In this document: in pieces, positions 18,072-26,195 of the stretch | Position numbering within the stretch: position 1 is the first letter of the stretch | Layout of the letters: each line of letters starts with the position of its first letter | From: Sva-07 sp963793335 | GTDB taxonomy: Bacteria; Actinomycetota; Acidimicrobiia; Acidimicrobiales; Ilumatobacteraceae | Direction: 5' to 3' | Assembly (NCBI GenBank): GCA_963793335.1 | Contig: CAWBZS010000018.1 | Location: 6,934-70,933, forward strand | Length of the DNA: 64,000 nt | The notes under the pieces: generated by a model | Told to the model about the DNA's origin: nothing | The model's database searches: none | The model's input: only the letters and a program-made list of their open reading frames with translations | Translations under genes and position numbers: made by a program

Positions 18072-18082
18072 ATCGGACGGCC

Positions 18083-18742
18083 TCAGGTTCGGTTGGCCTC
18101 GACGGCCTTCACCAGCCGGTCGAACACGGCGTCGGGGTGTCCGATTCCGTTGATCACCTCGAGCCGCTTCTGATCGCCATAGTGCTTGATCAGCGGGAAC
18201 GTCTGCTCCTCGTACAGGTCGAGACGGCGGTTCACCGAGTCGGGTGTGTCGTCGGCACGCTGCTTGACGTCGCCGCCACACACGTCGCAGATCCATGGGT
18301 CCGGGTCGTTGCCGGTGGCGACGTAGTTGGTGCCGCAGTCGCGGCACACCCGACGCGCCGAAATGCGCTCCAACACGATCTCGCGCGGAACGTTGAGGTC
18401 GAGCACCACGTCGATCGGTTTGTTGTCGGCAATCGCGTCGAGGGCGTCGGCCTGTTCGATCGTGCGCGGAAATCCATCGAGGATGTAGCCCCGGGTGGAG
18501 GCATCCGCAGCCGACAACCGCTCGTCGACGATGCCGATCATGATCTCGTCGCCGACGAGTCCGCCGGCGTCCATCACCTTCTTGGCCATCAGCCCGAGCT
18601 CGGTGCCTTCTCGCACCGCCGCACGCAGCATGTCACCGGTCGAGATGTGCGGAACGACGAAGTGCCGTGACAATCGCACGCATTGCGTGCCCTTGCCGGC
18701 ACCCTGTCGCCCGAGGATGATGAGGCGGGCGCCGGGGATCAC
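18083..18742 (-). CDS. adk: Adenylate kinase
   Basis: This 219-residue enzyme catalyses AMP + ATP = 2 ADP. The P-loop GRQGAGKGTQ lies at the N-terminus. DGFPRT is the conserved hinge. The long lid carries four cysteines (CRDC...CDVC), so it is a zinc-binding long-lid form, unlike the short lid of mycobacterial enzymes. The GTG at 18742, 7 bp after the secY stop, gives the correct N-terminus VIPGARLIILG; upstream frame is open but overlaps secY. The order rplO-secY-adk is canonical. Confidence 0.94.
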   Translation of the reverse strand: MIPGARLIILGRQGAGKGTQCVRLSRHFVVPHISTGDMLRAAVREGTELGLMAKKVMDAGGLVGDEIMIGIVDERLSAADASTRGYILDGFPRTIEQADALDAIADNKPIDVVLDLNVPREIVLERISARRVCRDCGTNYVATGNDPDPWICDVCGGDVKQRADDTPDSVNRRLDLYEEQTFPLIKHYGDQKRLEVINGIGHPDAVFDRLVKAVEANRT

Positions 18743-18749
18743 GCCAGAC

Positions 18750-20072
18750 CTACTTGAGGAAGCCCTCGTAGTTGCGCAGCGTGAGCTGGCTGTCGATCTG
18801 GCGCATGAGTTCGAGCGCCACACCGACGGAGATCAGCACGCTGGTACCGGCGAAGCCGAAGGAGTTGATGCCGGCGATGATCAGCAGGATGTACGGCAGG
18901 ATCGCGATGATCGCGATGAACACCGCGCCCGGCAGGGTGATGCGGTTCACGGCCTTGCCCAGGTACTTCTCGGTCTGCGGGCCAGGTCGAACGCCTGGGA
19001 TGAAGCCCCCTTGACGACGCAGCTGATCGGCCTGACGGACGGGGTCGAACGCAATCGAGTTGTAGAAGTAGGCAAACGCGATGATCATCAACGCGAAGAT
19101 CGTGATGTACACGAAGTTCTGCGGGTTGACGATGTACTGGTCGACGAACCCGGCGATGTCGCCTCGCCAGCCCTCGCCGGAGCCGAGGAACTGCGAGCCG
19201 ATCACCGGCAGCAGCAGGATCGAGCTGGCGAAGATGATCGGGATGACGCCGGACTGGTTGACCTTCAACGGGATGTAGGTGTTCTGTCCGCCCATCATCC
19301 GGCGGCCGACCACACGTTTGGCGAACTGCACCGGAATTCTTCGCTGGCCCAATTCGACGAACACCACCGCCACGATGATCCCGAGGGTGAGCAGCACCAT
19401 TGCCACGAACCAGAACACTTTGTTGAGCTGCAGGATGCTCCAGAACCCGCCGGGGAGGCTGGCGACGACCGAGGCGAAGATGATCATCGACATGCCGTTG
19501 CCGATGCCACGCTGGCTGATCAGCTCGGCCATCCACATGAGCACAGCGGTGCCGGCGACGAGCGTCGGGATGATCAGGTACCCACGCGGCCAGATGCCGT
19601 CGGGAAGCAGCGGCACGGTCGGTGCCGTGCTGGCGGCGGAGAAGAACGCTTGACCACTGCCGGTACCGAAGATGAACACGAGTCCGGTCGCCTGCAGCGT
19701 GGCCAAGCCGATGGTGACGTAGCGGGTGTACTGGGTGATCTTGCGCTGGCCGACCGCACCCTCCTGCTGGAGTTCTTCGAGCTTCGGGATCACCACGCCG
19801 AGCACCTGCATGATGATGCTCGCGGTGATGTACGGCATGATGCCGAGCGCGAAGATCGAGAAGCTCTCGAACGCGCCACCGGAGAACAGGTTCAAGAACC
19901 CGAGGGCTCCCTGCTGGTTGGCGGACTCACGGAGCTGCTCGATGGCGATCGGATCGACGCCGGGAACCCGAATCGCGACGCCGAGTCGATAGACGGCAAC
20001 CATTGCGACGACGAACAACAGCTTGTTGCGAAGGTCGTGGACCTTCCAGATGTTCGCCAACTGCGAAAGCAC
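18750..20072 (-). CDS. secY: Preprotein translocase subunit SecY
   Basis: This 440-residue channel subunit of the Sec translocon has ten predicted transmembrane helices. Characteristic segments are GIMPYITASIIMQVL, the cytosolic loop with GQRKITQYTRY, and VKVNQSGVIPIIFASS-type sequence (here LKVNQSGVIPIIFASS). The start is GTG with AGGAG eight bases upstream. SecE is encoded elsewhere in this window (61749-62045). Confidence 0.96.
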   Translation of the reverse strand: MLSQLANIWKVHDLRNKLLFVVAMVAVYRLGVAIRVPGVDPIAIEQLRESANQQGALGFLNLFSGGAFESFSIFALGIMPYITASIIMQVLGVVIPKLEELQQEGAVGQRKITQYTRYVTIGLATLQATGLVFIFGTGSGQAFFSAASTAPTVPLLPDGIWPRGYLIIPTLVAGTAVLMWMAELISQRGIGNGMSMIIFASVVASLPGGFWSILQLNKVFWFVAMVLLTLGIIVAVVFVELGQRRIPVQFAKRVVGRRMMGGQNTYIPLKVNQSGVIPIIFASSILLLPVIGSQFLGSGEGWRGDIAGFVDQYIVNPQNFVYITIFALMIIAFAYFYNSIAFDPVRQADQLRRQGGFIPGVRPGPQTEKYLGKAVNRITLPGAVFIAIIAILPYILLIIAGINSFGFAGTSVLISVGVALELMRQIDSQLTLRNYEGFLK

Positions 20073-20131
20073 TCAGAACACTCCTGTGTGGTGATTGGTC
20101 AGAGTCGGGGGATGGCAGGACGCCGGACCGC

Positions 20132-20644
20132 TCAGCGGTTGGCGAACTGGTTGCCCTTGACGGCGGGACGACCGGCCTTGCCTTCTTCGCGGAAGGGAAG
20201 TTCGATGAGCGTCACGGTACCGCCTGCGGCGGTGACGGCCGCGGCAGCAGCCTCGGAGATCGCATGCACGTGCAGGTCGACCTTGGTGGAGATCTCGCCG
20301 CGGGCGAGGACCTTCACGAACGACTTCTTGCGCACCACGCCGTTGGCGACGAGCACCTCCGGAGTGACGGTGGCGTCGCCGGTCTTCTCGACGAGATCAC
20401 CGAGGGTGTGCAGGTTGACGGCCTGGTACTCGACGCGGAACGGGTTGTTGAACCCCTTCAACTTCGGCACGCGCTGCTTGAGCGGCGTCTGGCCACCTTC
20501 GAAGCCTCGTGCGACCGTGTTGCGGGCGCGCTGGCCCTTCGAGCCGCGGCCGGCGGTCTTGCCACCCTTGCCGCCGGTGCCTCGACCGACGCGCTTGGCA
20601 TTCTTCGTGGCACCGGGGGACGGCGCCAAGTCGTGGACCTTCAT
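20132..20644 (-). CDS. rplO: 50S ribosomal protein L15
   Basis: This 170-residue protein has the glycine-rich N-terminal extension LAPSPGATKNAKRVGRG followed by GKGGKTAGRGSKGQRAR, typical of L15, and a C-terminal L18e-like domain. It follows rpmD by 2 bp and precedes secY by 59 bp, the normal spc-operon order. Confidence 0.96.
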   Translation of the reverse strand: MKVHDLAPSPGATKNAKRVGRGTGGKGGKTAGRGSKGQRARNTVARGFEGGQTPLKQRVPKLKGFNNPFRVEYQAVNLHTLGDLVEKTGDATVTPEVLVANGVVRKKSFVKVLARGEISTKVDLHVHAISEAAAAAVTAAGGTVTLIELPFREEGKAGRPAVKGNQFANR

Positions 20645-20646
20645 GG

Positions 20647-20862
20647 TCAGCTCTCCTTCGAATCAGCTGCGATCGCTGCGCCGTCGGACACCTCGAGGAG
20701 GTGCGGGACCCGGGCGATCATGCCGCGGATCTCCGGACGGTCGGGCAGCGTGTTGGTGCGACCGATCTTGCCCAGGCCGAGCGCGCGCAGCGTGCCGCGG
20801 TGCTTGGGCTTGGTGCCGATCGACGACCGCACCTGTGTGACGGTGATGGTGGACTCGCTCAT
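20647..20862 (-). CDS. rpmD: 50S ribosomal protein L30
   Basis: This 71-residue protein has the L30 core ITVTQVRSSIGTKPKHRGTLRALGLGKIGRT...VPHLLEV. It overlaps the end of rpsE by 4 bp (ATGA). A short Ala/Asp-rich tail follows the normal end. Confidence 0.95.
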   Translation of the reverse strand: MSESTITVTQVRSSIGTKPKHRGTLRALGLGKIGRTNTLPDRPEIRGMIARVPHLLEVSDGAAIAADSKES

Positions 20863-21491
20863 TCGGCACCTCCGGTGTTGGAGCCGGCCGACGCCTTCTG
20901 GCGCTCGTTGTAGGCGTTGAGCAGGCCCTTGGGGACGAACTCCTCGGCGGGGAGACCTCGGCGAGCCGCGATCTCGTCGGGGCGCTGCAGCGACTTGAGG
21001 CCGTTGACCGTGGCGCGGGCCACGTTGATGTGGTTCGCGGAGCCGAGCGACTTGCAGAGCACGTCGTGGATTCCGGCCTCTTCGAGGATGACACGAGCAG
21101 CGCCACCGGCGATCACGCCGGTACCGGGTGCTGCGGGTTTCATCATCACCTTGCCGCCGCCGGTGGTACCGAGGACGGGGTGAATGATGGTCGAACCTGC
21201 CATCGGGACCTCGAAGAGATTGCGCTTGGCCTCTTCGGTGCCCTTCTGGATGGCCAACGGCACTTCTTTTGCCTTGCCGTAGCCGAGACCGACACGACCG
21301 TTGCCGTCGCCGATCACCACGAGCGCGGTGAAGGAGAACCGACGACCACCCTTGACGACCTTGGCCACACGGTTGATCGTGATGACGCGCGACTCGCGCA
21401 GACCGCTGTCGTCGCCGTCGCGGCTGTCACGGCCGCGGCCATCACGGCCGCCTCCGCGGTTGTCGCCGGGATTGTTGCTGGGGAATGCCAT
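20859..21491 (-). CDS. rpsE: 30S ribosomal protein S5
   Basis: This 210-residue protein has a long N-terminal Asp/Gly/Arg-rich stretch (about residues 1-33, RGGGRDGRGRDSRDGDD-like) before the double-stranded RNA-binding domain LRESRVITINRVAKVVKGGRRFSF. The loop SFTALVVIGDGNGRVGLGYGKA, involved in decoding and spectinomycin response, is intact. It overlaps rplR by one base and rpmD by four. Confidence 0.96.
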   Translation of the reverse strand: MAFPSNNPGDNRGGGRDGRGRDSRDGDDSGLRESRVITINRVAKVVKGGRRFSFTALVVIGDGNGRVGLGYGKAKEVPLAIQKGTEEAKRNLFEVPMAGSTIIHPVLGTTGGGKVMMKPAAPGTGVIAGGAARVILEEAGIHDVLCKSLGSANHINVARATVNGLKSLQRPDEIAARRGLPAEEFVPKGLLNAYNERQKASAGSNTGGAE

Positions 21492-21859
21492 CAGAACTCC
21501 AGTCCTGCTTCACGTGCGGCGGATGCCACGGCTGCGATACGACCGTGGTAGGCGAACCCACCACGGTCGAACACGACCTTGTCGATGCCCGCAGCCTTGG
21601 TCCGCTCGCCGATCAGCGTGCCGACACGAGTTGCTGCTTCGACGCTCGATCCCGAACCTGCGGAACGCAGGTCGGCCTCGTTGGTGGATGCAGCCGCCAG
21701 GGTGACGCCGGCATCGTCGTCGATGACCTGCACCGACAGGTGCTTGTTGGAACGGAACACCGCGAGGCGAGGGCGCGCTGCGGTGCCGTGGATCTTCTTG
21801 CGGACGCGACGGTGGCGGCGGATGCGGCCACTGCGGCGTGCTTCGGCGATCTTGGTCAT
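21491..21859 (-). CDS. rplR: 50S ribosomal protein L18
   Basis: This 122-residue 5S rRNA-binding protein has the core RRHRRVRKKIHGTAARPRLAVFRSNKHLSVQVIDD and ends VVFDRGGFAYHGRIAAVASAAREAGLEF, as in the family. It overlaps rpsE by one base and follows rplF by 11 bp. Confidence 0.96.
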   Translation of the reverse strand: MTKIAEARRSGRIRRHRRVRKKIHGTAARPRLAVFRSNKHLSVQVIDDDAGVTLAAASTNEADLRSAGSGSSVEAATRVGTLIGERTKAAGIDKVVFDRGGFAYHGRIAAVASAAREAGLEF

Positions 21860-21870
21860 GAGACGCTCCG

Positions 21871-22413
21871 TTACTTCTTTCCGGCTTTGCCGGCCTTGCG
21901 CACCACTCGCTCGCCCGCATAGCGGACACCCTTGCCCTTGTACGGCTCGGGCTTGCGGAGGCTGCGGATGTTGGCGGCCACCTGGCCGACCACTTCTTTG
22001 TCGATGCCCGACACGATGACCTGTGTCTGAGCCGGGACCTCGAACGTGATGCCCTCCGGGGCCTTCACGTCGATCGAGTGGCTGAAACCCAGGTTCAGAC
22101 GCAACGCGCCGGGGCCCTGGGCTTCGGCTCGATAGCCGACGCCGACGATCTCGAGGTTCTTGGTGAAGCCGTCGGTGACACCGACGACCATGTTGTGCAC
22201 CAGGCTGCGGGTGAGCCCGTGCATGGCCTTGGTCTTGTTCTCGTCGTTCGGGCGATCACACACGAGGGTGTCGCCGTCCTGAGAGATGGTGATGGTGCCG
22301 GGGATCTGACGCTCGAGGGTGCCCTTGGGCCCCTTGACCGAGATCGTTCGGCCGTCGAGTGTGACGTCGACGCCTGCGGGCACCGCGATGGGTGCCTTTC
22401 CGATGCGAGACAT
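21871..22413 (-). CDS. rplF: 50S ribosomal protein L6
   Basis: This 180-residue protein binds near the sarcin-ricin loop. It starts MSRIGKAPIAVPAGVDVTLDGR and has the C-terminal signature PEPYKGKGVRYAGERVVRKAGKAGKK. Two L6 repeat domains are present at the usual spacing. It follows rpsH by 32 bp. Confidence 0.97.
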   Translation of the reverse strand: MSRIGKAPIAVPAGVDVTLDGRTISVKGPKGTLERQIPGTITISQDGDTLVCDRPNDENKTKAMHGLTRSLVHNMVVGVTDGFTKNLEIVGVGYRAEAQGPGALRLNLGFSHSIDVKAPEGITFEVPAQTQVIVSGIDKEVVGQVAANIRSLRKPEPYKGKGVRYAGERVVRKAGKAGKK

Positions 22414-22445
22414 TGGTTCCTACTTCTCCTTCGTTCCGGCCCGGA

Positions 22446-22847
22446 TCACCAGACGTAACACATGACCTCGCCGCCGACGTTGCGCTTGCGCGCCTCGCGG
22501 TCGGTCATCAGGCCGTGGGAGGTGGACAGGACGGCCACGCCGAGACCACCGAGCACACGAGGCACGGTGTTGGCGTTGCGGTACACGCGCAGGCCCGGCG
22601 TCGAGATACGACGCAGACCCATGATCGTGCGATCACGATCGGGCGAGTACTTCATCTGGATGGTCAGCACGTCGCCGACACCCTTGGGTGACGGGGCCGT
22701 TTCGAAGCTCTCGATGTAGCCCTCCTTGCGGAGGACCTCAGCGAGTGCGACCTTCTGCTTGGACGAGGGCATGCGCACCTCGTCGTGCTTGGCGGTGTTC
22801 GCGTTGCGGACCCGCGTGAGCATGTCGGCGATGGGATCGGTCATCAT
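22446..22847 (-). CDS. rpsH: 30S ribosomal protein S8
   Basis: This 133-residue 16S rRNA-binding protein has the N-terminus TDPIADMLTRVRNANTAKHDEVRMPSS and the C-terminal signature STSHGLMTDREARKRNVGGEVMCYVW. Two adjacent ATG codons (22847 and 22844) can serve as start. S8 is the spc-operon repressor in several bacteria; I see no clear S8-like target structure here. Confidence 0.97.
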   Translation of the reverse strand: MMTDPIADMLTRVRNANTAKHDEVRMPSSKQKVALAEVLRKEGYIESFETAPSPKGVGDVLTIQMKYSPDRDRTIMGLRRISTPGLRVYRNANTVPRVLGGLGVAVLSTSHGLMTDREARKRNVGGEVMCYVW

Positions 22848-22860
22848 GATGGTTGTCTCC

Positions 22861-23046
22861 TCACCAGCTCGACTTCGTCAGGCCGGGGATCTCGCCGGCA
22901 TGGGCGAGCTCTCGCAGGCACACTCGGCAGAGTCCGAATTTGCGATAGACCGAACGCGCCCGGCCACAGCGCCGGCAGCGGGTGTAGCCGCGAACCTTGA
23001 ACTTCGGCTTCGCGTTGGCCTTGTTGATCAGTGCTTTCTTTGCCAT
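22861..23046 (-). CDS. rpsN: 30S ribosomal protein S14, zinc-binding type Z
   Basis: This 61-residue S14 is the short zinc form: ligands in CRRCGRARSVYRKFGLCRVC (Cys24, Cys27, Cys40, Cys43). It ends with the invariant GLTKSSW. It sits between rplE and rpsH, the standard place for the type Z gene. Confidence 0.97.
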   Translation of the reverse strand: MAKKALINKANAKPKFKVRGYTRCRRCGRARSVYRKFGLCRVCLRELAHAGEIPGLTKSSW

Positions 23047-23060
23047 GTCGTCGCCTCAGC

Positions 23061-23699
23061 TCACTTCTTCTTGCCGCCGTAGCGCGGACCCTTGGACTTC
23101 TTCTTGCGGGGCTCGTTGTCGGCGTCGGCGCCCTTCTTGAAGGGGAACCCGAACGCATCGAGCAGGGCCTTGCCACTGTCGTTGTCGTGGGCGGAGGTCA
23201 CGATCGTGATGTCCATCCCACGCGGGTGGTCGGCCTTGTCCGGGTCGATCTCGGCGAACATGGTCTGCTCGTTGAGCCCGAACGTGTAGTTGCCGTGGCC
23301 GTCCCACGAGTGGGCCGGCAGACCGCGGAAGTCGCGAATACGAGGGATCGCCACCGAGATCAGCCGGTCGAGGAACTCCCACATGCGGTCGCCACGCAAC
23401 GTCACCTTGACGCCGATCGCTTGACCTTCACGCAACTTGAAGTTGGCGATCGAGGTGCGAGCCTTCGTGACGATCGGCTTCTGGCCGGAGATCACGGTCA
23501 GGTCAGCGACACAGCCCTCGATCAGCGACGGCTGACCGGCGGCACGGCCGACGCCCATGTTGATCACGATCTTGGTGAGGCCGGGCACCTGCATGACGTT
23601 CTGGATGTCCAGATCGGCCTGCAGCTTGGCCCTGATCTCGTCGTTGTAGCGCGTCTTGAGACGGGGCGCGGTTGCCGTTTCGGCAGTTGCGGTGCTCAT
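23061..23699 (-). CDS. rplE: 50S ribosomal protein L5
   Basis: This 212-residue 5S rRNA-binding protein has the core TRYNDEIRAKLQADLDIQNVMQVPGLTKIVINMGVG and the GMDITIVTSAHDNDSGKALLDAFGFPF end. About 25 extra residues follow, ending in the lysine-rich NEPRKKKSKGPRYGGKKK. This basic tail goes beyond the usual family length (about 180). It overlaps rplX by one base. Confidence 0.96.
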   Translation of the reverse strand: MSTATAETATAPRLKTRYNDEIRAKLQADLDIQNVMQVPGLTKIVINMGVGRAAGQPSLIEGCVADLTVISGQKPIVTKARTSIANFKLREGQAIGVKVTLRGDRMWEFLDRLISVAIPRIRDFRGLPAHSWDGHGNYTFGLNEQTMFAEIDPDKADHPRGMDITIVTSAHDNDSGKALLDAFGFPFKKGADADNEPRKKKSKGPRYGGKKK

Positions 23700-24001
23700 C
23701 AGATGACCTCTCCGCTCGGGCGGGCGATACGCACCTTCGTGCCGTCGTCCTGCGTCTTGTAGCCGACGCGGACCTTCTTGCCGTTGTGCACGAGCATCAC
23801 GTTGCTGGCGTCGAACGGAAGATCCTTCTCGATGATGCCGCCGGGCTCGTTGGCACGACGTGCCTTCTGATGCTTCGACGCCACGTTGATTCCGTTGACG
23901 ATGATCTTGTTGGTCTTCGGGAAGACGAAGGCGATCTCGCCCTGCTTGCCCTTGTCTTTGCCGGTGATCACCTCGACGGTGTCACCCTTCTTCAACTTCA
24001 T
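23699..24001 (-). CDS. rplX: 50S ribosomal protein L24
   Basis: This is a 100-residue KOW-domain assembly initiator of the large subunit. KKGDTVEVITGKDKGKQGEIAFVFPKTNKIIVNGINVASKH is the family core. It lies between rplN and rplE with a one-base overlap to rplE. Confidence 0.97.
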   Translation of the reverse strand: MKLKKGDTVEVITGKDKGKQGEIAFVFPKTNKIIVNGINVASKHQKARRANEPGGIIEKDLPFDASNVMLVHNGKKVRVGYKTQDDGTKVRIARPSGEVI

Positions 24002-24003
24002 GG

Positions 24004-24372
24004 TCAGAGCACCTCCGGTGCCAGCGACACGATGCGCATGAACTTGCGGTCGCGCAGCTCACGGCCGACAGGGCCGAAGATGCGGGTACCGCGTGGGGTG
24101 AGGTCGTCCTTGATCAGCACGGCCGCGTTCTCGTCGAAGCGGATGTAGCTGCCGTCGGGTCGACGCTTCTCTTTCTTGACTCGGACGACGACGCACTTGA
24201 CGACTTCGCCCTTCTTGACGCCAGCACCTGGCATGGCGTCTTTCACGGTGGCGACGAAGATGTCGCCGATCGAGGCGTACCTGCGGCGGGTGCCGCCGAG
24301 CACCTTGATGCACAACACTTCCTTGGCGCCCGAGTTGTCGGCGACGCGAAGGCGAGATTCCTGCTGAATCAC
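24004..24372 (-). CDS. rplN: 50S ribosomal protein L14
   Basis: This 122-residue protein starts MIQQESRLRVADNSGAKEVLCIKVLGG, nearly the family consensus. It ends FMRIVSLAPEVL. It overlaps the end of rpsQ by 4 bp. Confidence 0.98.
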   Translation of the reverse strand: MIQQESRLRVADNSGAKEVLCIKVLGGTRRRYASIGDIFVATVKDAMPGAGVKKGEVVKCVVVRVKKEKRRPDGSYIRFDENAAVLIKDDLTPRGTRIFGPVGRELRDRKFMRIVSLAPEVL

Positions 24373-24671
24373 TTGGCACGCTCCAGAACATCGGTGATCC
24401 GCCAGCGCTTGTTCTTGCTGAGCGGGCGAGTCTCCATCACGCGCACCTTGTCGCCGACGTTGACGTCGTTCGTCTCGTCGTGTGCGTACAGCTTCTTGGT
24501 GCGCAGGATGAACTTGTTGTACTTGGCGTGGCGCACACGATCGACGACCGCCACGACAGCGGTCTTGTCCATCGCGTTCGACACGACGGTGCCCTCACGG
24601 GTCTTGCGAACCTTGCGCTCGGTGGCGGTGTCGCTGGTTTCGGTGATGTCAGTCATCTGGGATTCCGTCAC
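24369..24671 (-). CDS. rpsQ: 30S ribosomal protein S17
   Basis: This 100-residue protein has the OB-fold core RKTREGTVVSNAMDKTAVVAVVDRVRHAKYNKFI and DVNVGDKVRVMETRPLSKNKRWRI. The first 20 or so residues form a Thr/Glu/Asp-rich extension. The ATG at 24671 overlaps the rpmC stop as ATGA; an ATG at 24656 is an alternative. Confidence 0.96.
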   Translation of the reverse strand: MTESQMTDITETSDTATERKVRKTREGTVVSNAMDKTAVVAVVDRVRHAKYNKFILRTKKLYAHDETNDVNVGDKVRVMETRPLSKNKRWRITDVLERAK

Positions 24672-24883
24672 TGTCCGGCCTCGGCCGCTGCGATTTCACG
24701 CTGGCGGATGAGGGTGTTGATACGAGCGACCTGCTTGCGCACCTTGCCGATTTCGGCAGAGTTGTCGAGCTGGCCGGTCGCGTTGCGAAAGCGCAGGTTG
24801 AGCGCTTCCTGCTTGGTGGCCTTCAATTCGTCGATCAGTTCACCGAGGCTGAGATCGGCGAGGTCGCTGTTGTTCTTGGCCAT
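24668..24883 (-). CDS. rpmC: 50S ribosomal protein L29
   Basis: This 71-residue protein at the exit tunnel consists of two long helices. LSLGELIDELKATKQEALNLRFRNATGQLDN and the IGKVRKQVARINTLIRQRE motif are standard. Both neighbours overlap it by 1-4 bp. Confidence 0.96.
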   Translation of the reverse strand: MAKNNSDLADLSLGELIDELKATKQEALNLRFRNATGQLDNSAEIGKVRKQVARINTLIRQREIAAAEAGQ

Positions 24884-25299
24884 CAGATCTCCTCCTCACG
24901 GGTGATGATGCGTGCCTTGATCGGCAGCTTCTGGATCGCCTTCTCGAGGGCGGCCTTGGCGAGCGCCTCGTCGGGGTAGGACAGCTCGAACAGCGTGCGG
25001 CCGGGCTTGACGACGGCCACCCAGAACTCGGGGTTGCCCTTGCCGGATCCCATGCGGGTCTCGGCCGGCTTCTTGGTGACGGGCTTGTCCGGGAACACGT
25101 TGATCCAGACCTTGCCGCCGCGCTTGATCGAGCGGGTCATGGCGATACGAGCCGCTTCGATCTGGCGAGCGGTGATCCAGCCAGGCTCGAGCGCCTGGAT
25201 GCCGTATTCACCGAAGTTGAGGCCGGAGCCACCTTTGGTGAGGCCTTTGGTGCGGCCGCGATGGTGCTTGCGGTGGGCGACCTTGCGAGGCATCAGCAT
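24883..25299 (-). CDS. rplP: 50S ribosomal protein L16
   Basis: This 138-residue protein near the A site has the N-terminus MPRKVAHRKHHRGRTKGLTKGG and the core GYPDEALAKAALEKA-like end (ELSYPDEALAKAALEKAIQKLPIKARII). The ATG at 25299 follows AAGGGG by eight bases and is preferred over the ATG at 25293. Confidence 0.97.
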   Translation of the reverse strand: MLMPRKVAHRKHHRGRTKGLTKGGSGLNFGEYGIQALEPGWITARQIEAARIAMTRSIKRGGKVWINVFPDKPVTKKPAETRMGSGKGNPEFWVAVVKPGRTLFELSYPDEALAKAALEKAIQKLPIKARIITREEEI

Positions 25300-25313
25300 G
25301 GTTCGGTCCCCTT

Positions 25314-26195
25314 TCAGTCCTCGCCGCGCAACCGCGGCGTGTCGTGGCCCTCGCCCTGCGCAGTGCGCTTGGCGATTGCCTCTTCTTCGTCGAGCAACTT
25401 CTCGAGCTCGGGATCGGCCTCACGAACGAGCGGCTGCGTTTCCGGAGCCGGGGCAACGTCGCGGGGTCCACCGGACGACACCACCTTGCGAGGGCCGCCC
25501 TGGCCGGAGGTCTCGCCGACCGCCATTGCGGCCTCGCGGGCGATCTTGTCCTCATTGAGCTTCTTGTACGGGAGGATGTCTCCCTTGTAGATCCAGACCT
25601 TGACGCCGACGCGTCCGCTGGTGGTCTTGGCTTCGCGCATCCCGTAGTCGATGTCGGCACGCAGGGTGTGCAACGGCACTCGTCCTTCGCGGTACCACTC
25701 GGTGCGGCTCATCTCGGCGCCGCCGAGGCGACCCGAACACTGCACCCGGATCCCGAGGGCACCGGCGCGCTGTGCGTTCTGCACGGCGCGCTTCATCGCA
25801 CGACGGAACGCGATGCGGTTGACGAGCTGGTCGGCAACACCCTGGGCGATCAACGCAGCATCGAGTTCGGGATTCTTGATCTCGACGATGTTGAGCTGGA
25901 TCTTCGGGTTGCCCGTGATCTTGGTGATCAGCTGACGGAGTTCGTCGGCCTGGGCGCCACGGCGACCGATGACGATGCCGGGACGTGCGGTGTGCACGTC
26001 GACACGAAGCTTGTCACGGGTGCGCTCGACTTCGATGCGGCTGATCGCCGCCGACTCGAGACGCGTCATGATCTCCTGGCGGATCGTCCAGTCCTCGGTG
26101 AGGTAGTCCTTGTACTCGCGCTCGGAGAACCAACGCGACTTCCAGTCGGTGGTCACTCCCAGGCGGAAGCCGTACGGATTGATCTTCTGACCCAT
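25314..26195 (-). CDS. rpsC: 30S ribosomal protein S3 with C-terminal extension
   Basis: This is a 293-residue protein; S3 is usually about 210-240. It starts MGQKINPYGFRLGVTTDWKSRWF, has the KH domain with the motif VIGRRGAQADEL, and the C-terminal domain ending GRVGVKVWIYKGDILPYKK. About 75 extra residues follow, rich in Pro, Gly and then Glu/Asp (ELEKLLDEEEAIAKR). It overlaps rplV by one base. Confidence 0.96.
   Translation of the reverse strand: MGQKINPYGFRLGVTTDWKSRWFSEREYKDYLTEDWTIRQEIMTRLESAAISRIEVERTRDKLRVDVHTARPGIVIGRRGAQADELRQLITKITGNPKIQLNIVEIKNPELDAALIAQGVADQLVNRIAFRRAMKRAVQNAQRAGALGIRVQCSGRLGGAEMSRTEWYREGRVPLHTLRADIDYGMREAKTTSGRVGVKVWIYKGDILPYKKLNEDKIAREAAMAVGETSGQGGPRKVVSSGGPRDVAPAPETQPLVREADPELEKLLDEEEAIAKRTAQGEGHDTPRLRGED

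Noticed and set aside
18036..18347. Upstream extension of the TetR-type gene
   Set aside because: It overlaps adk and gives Arg/Pro-rich sequence; ATG 18035 gives a normal TetR N-terminus.
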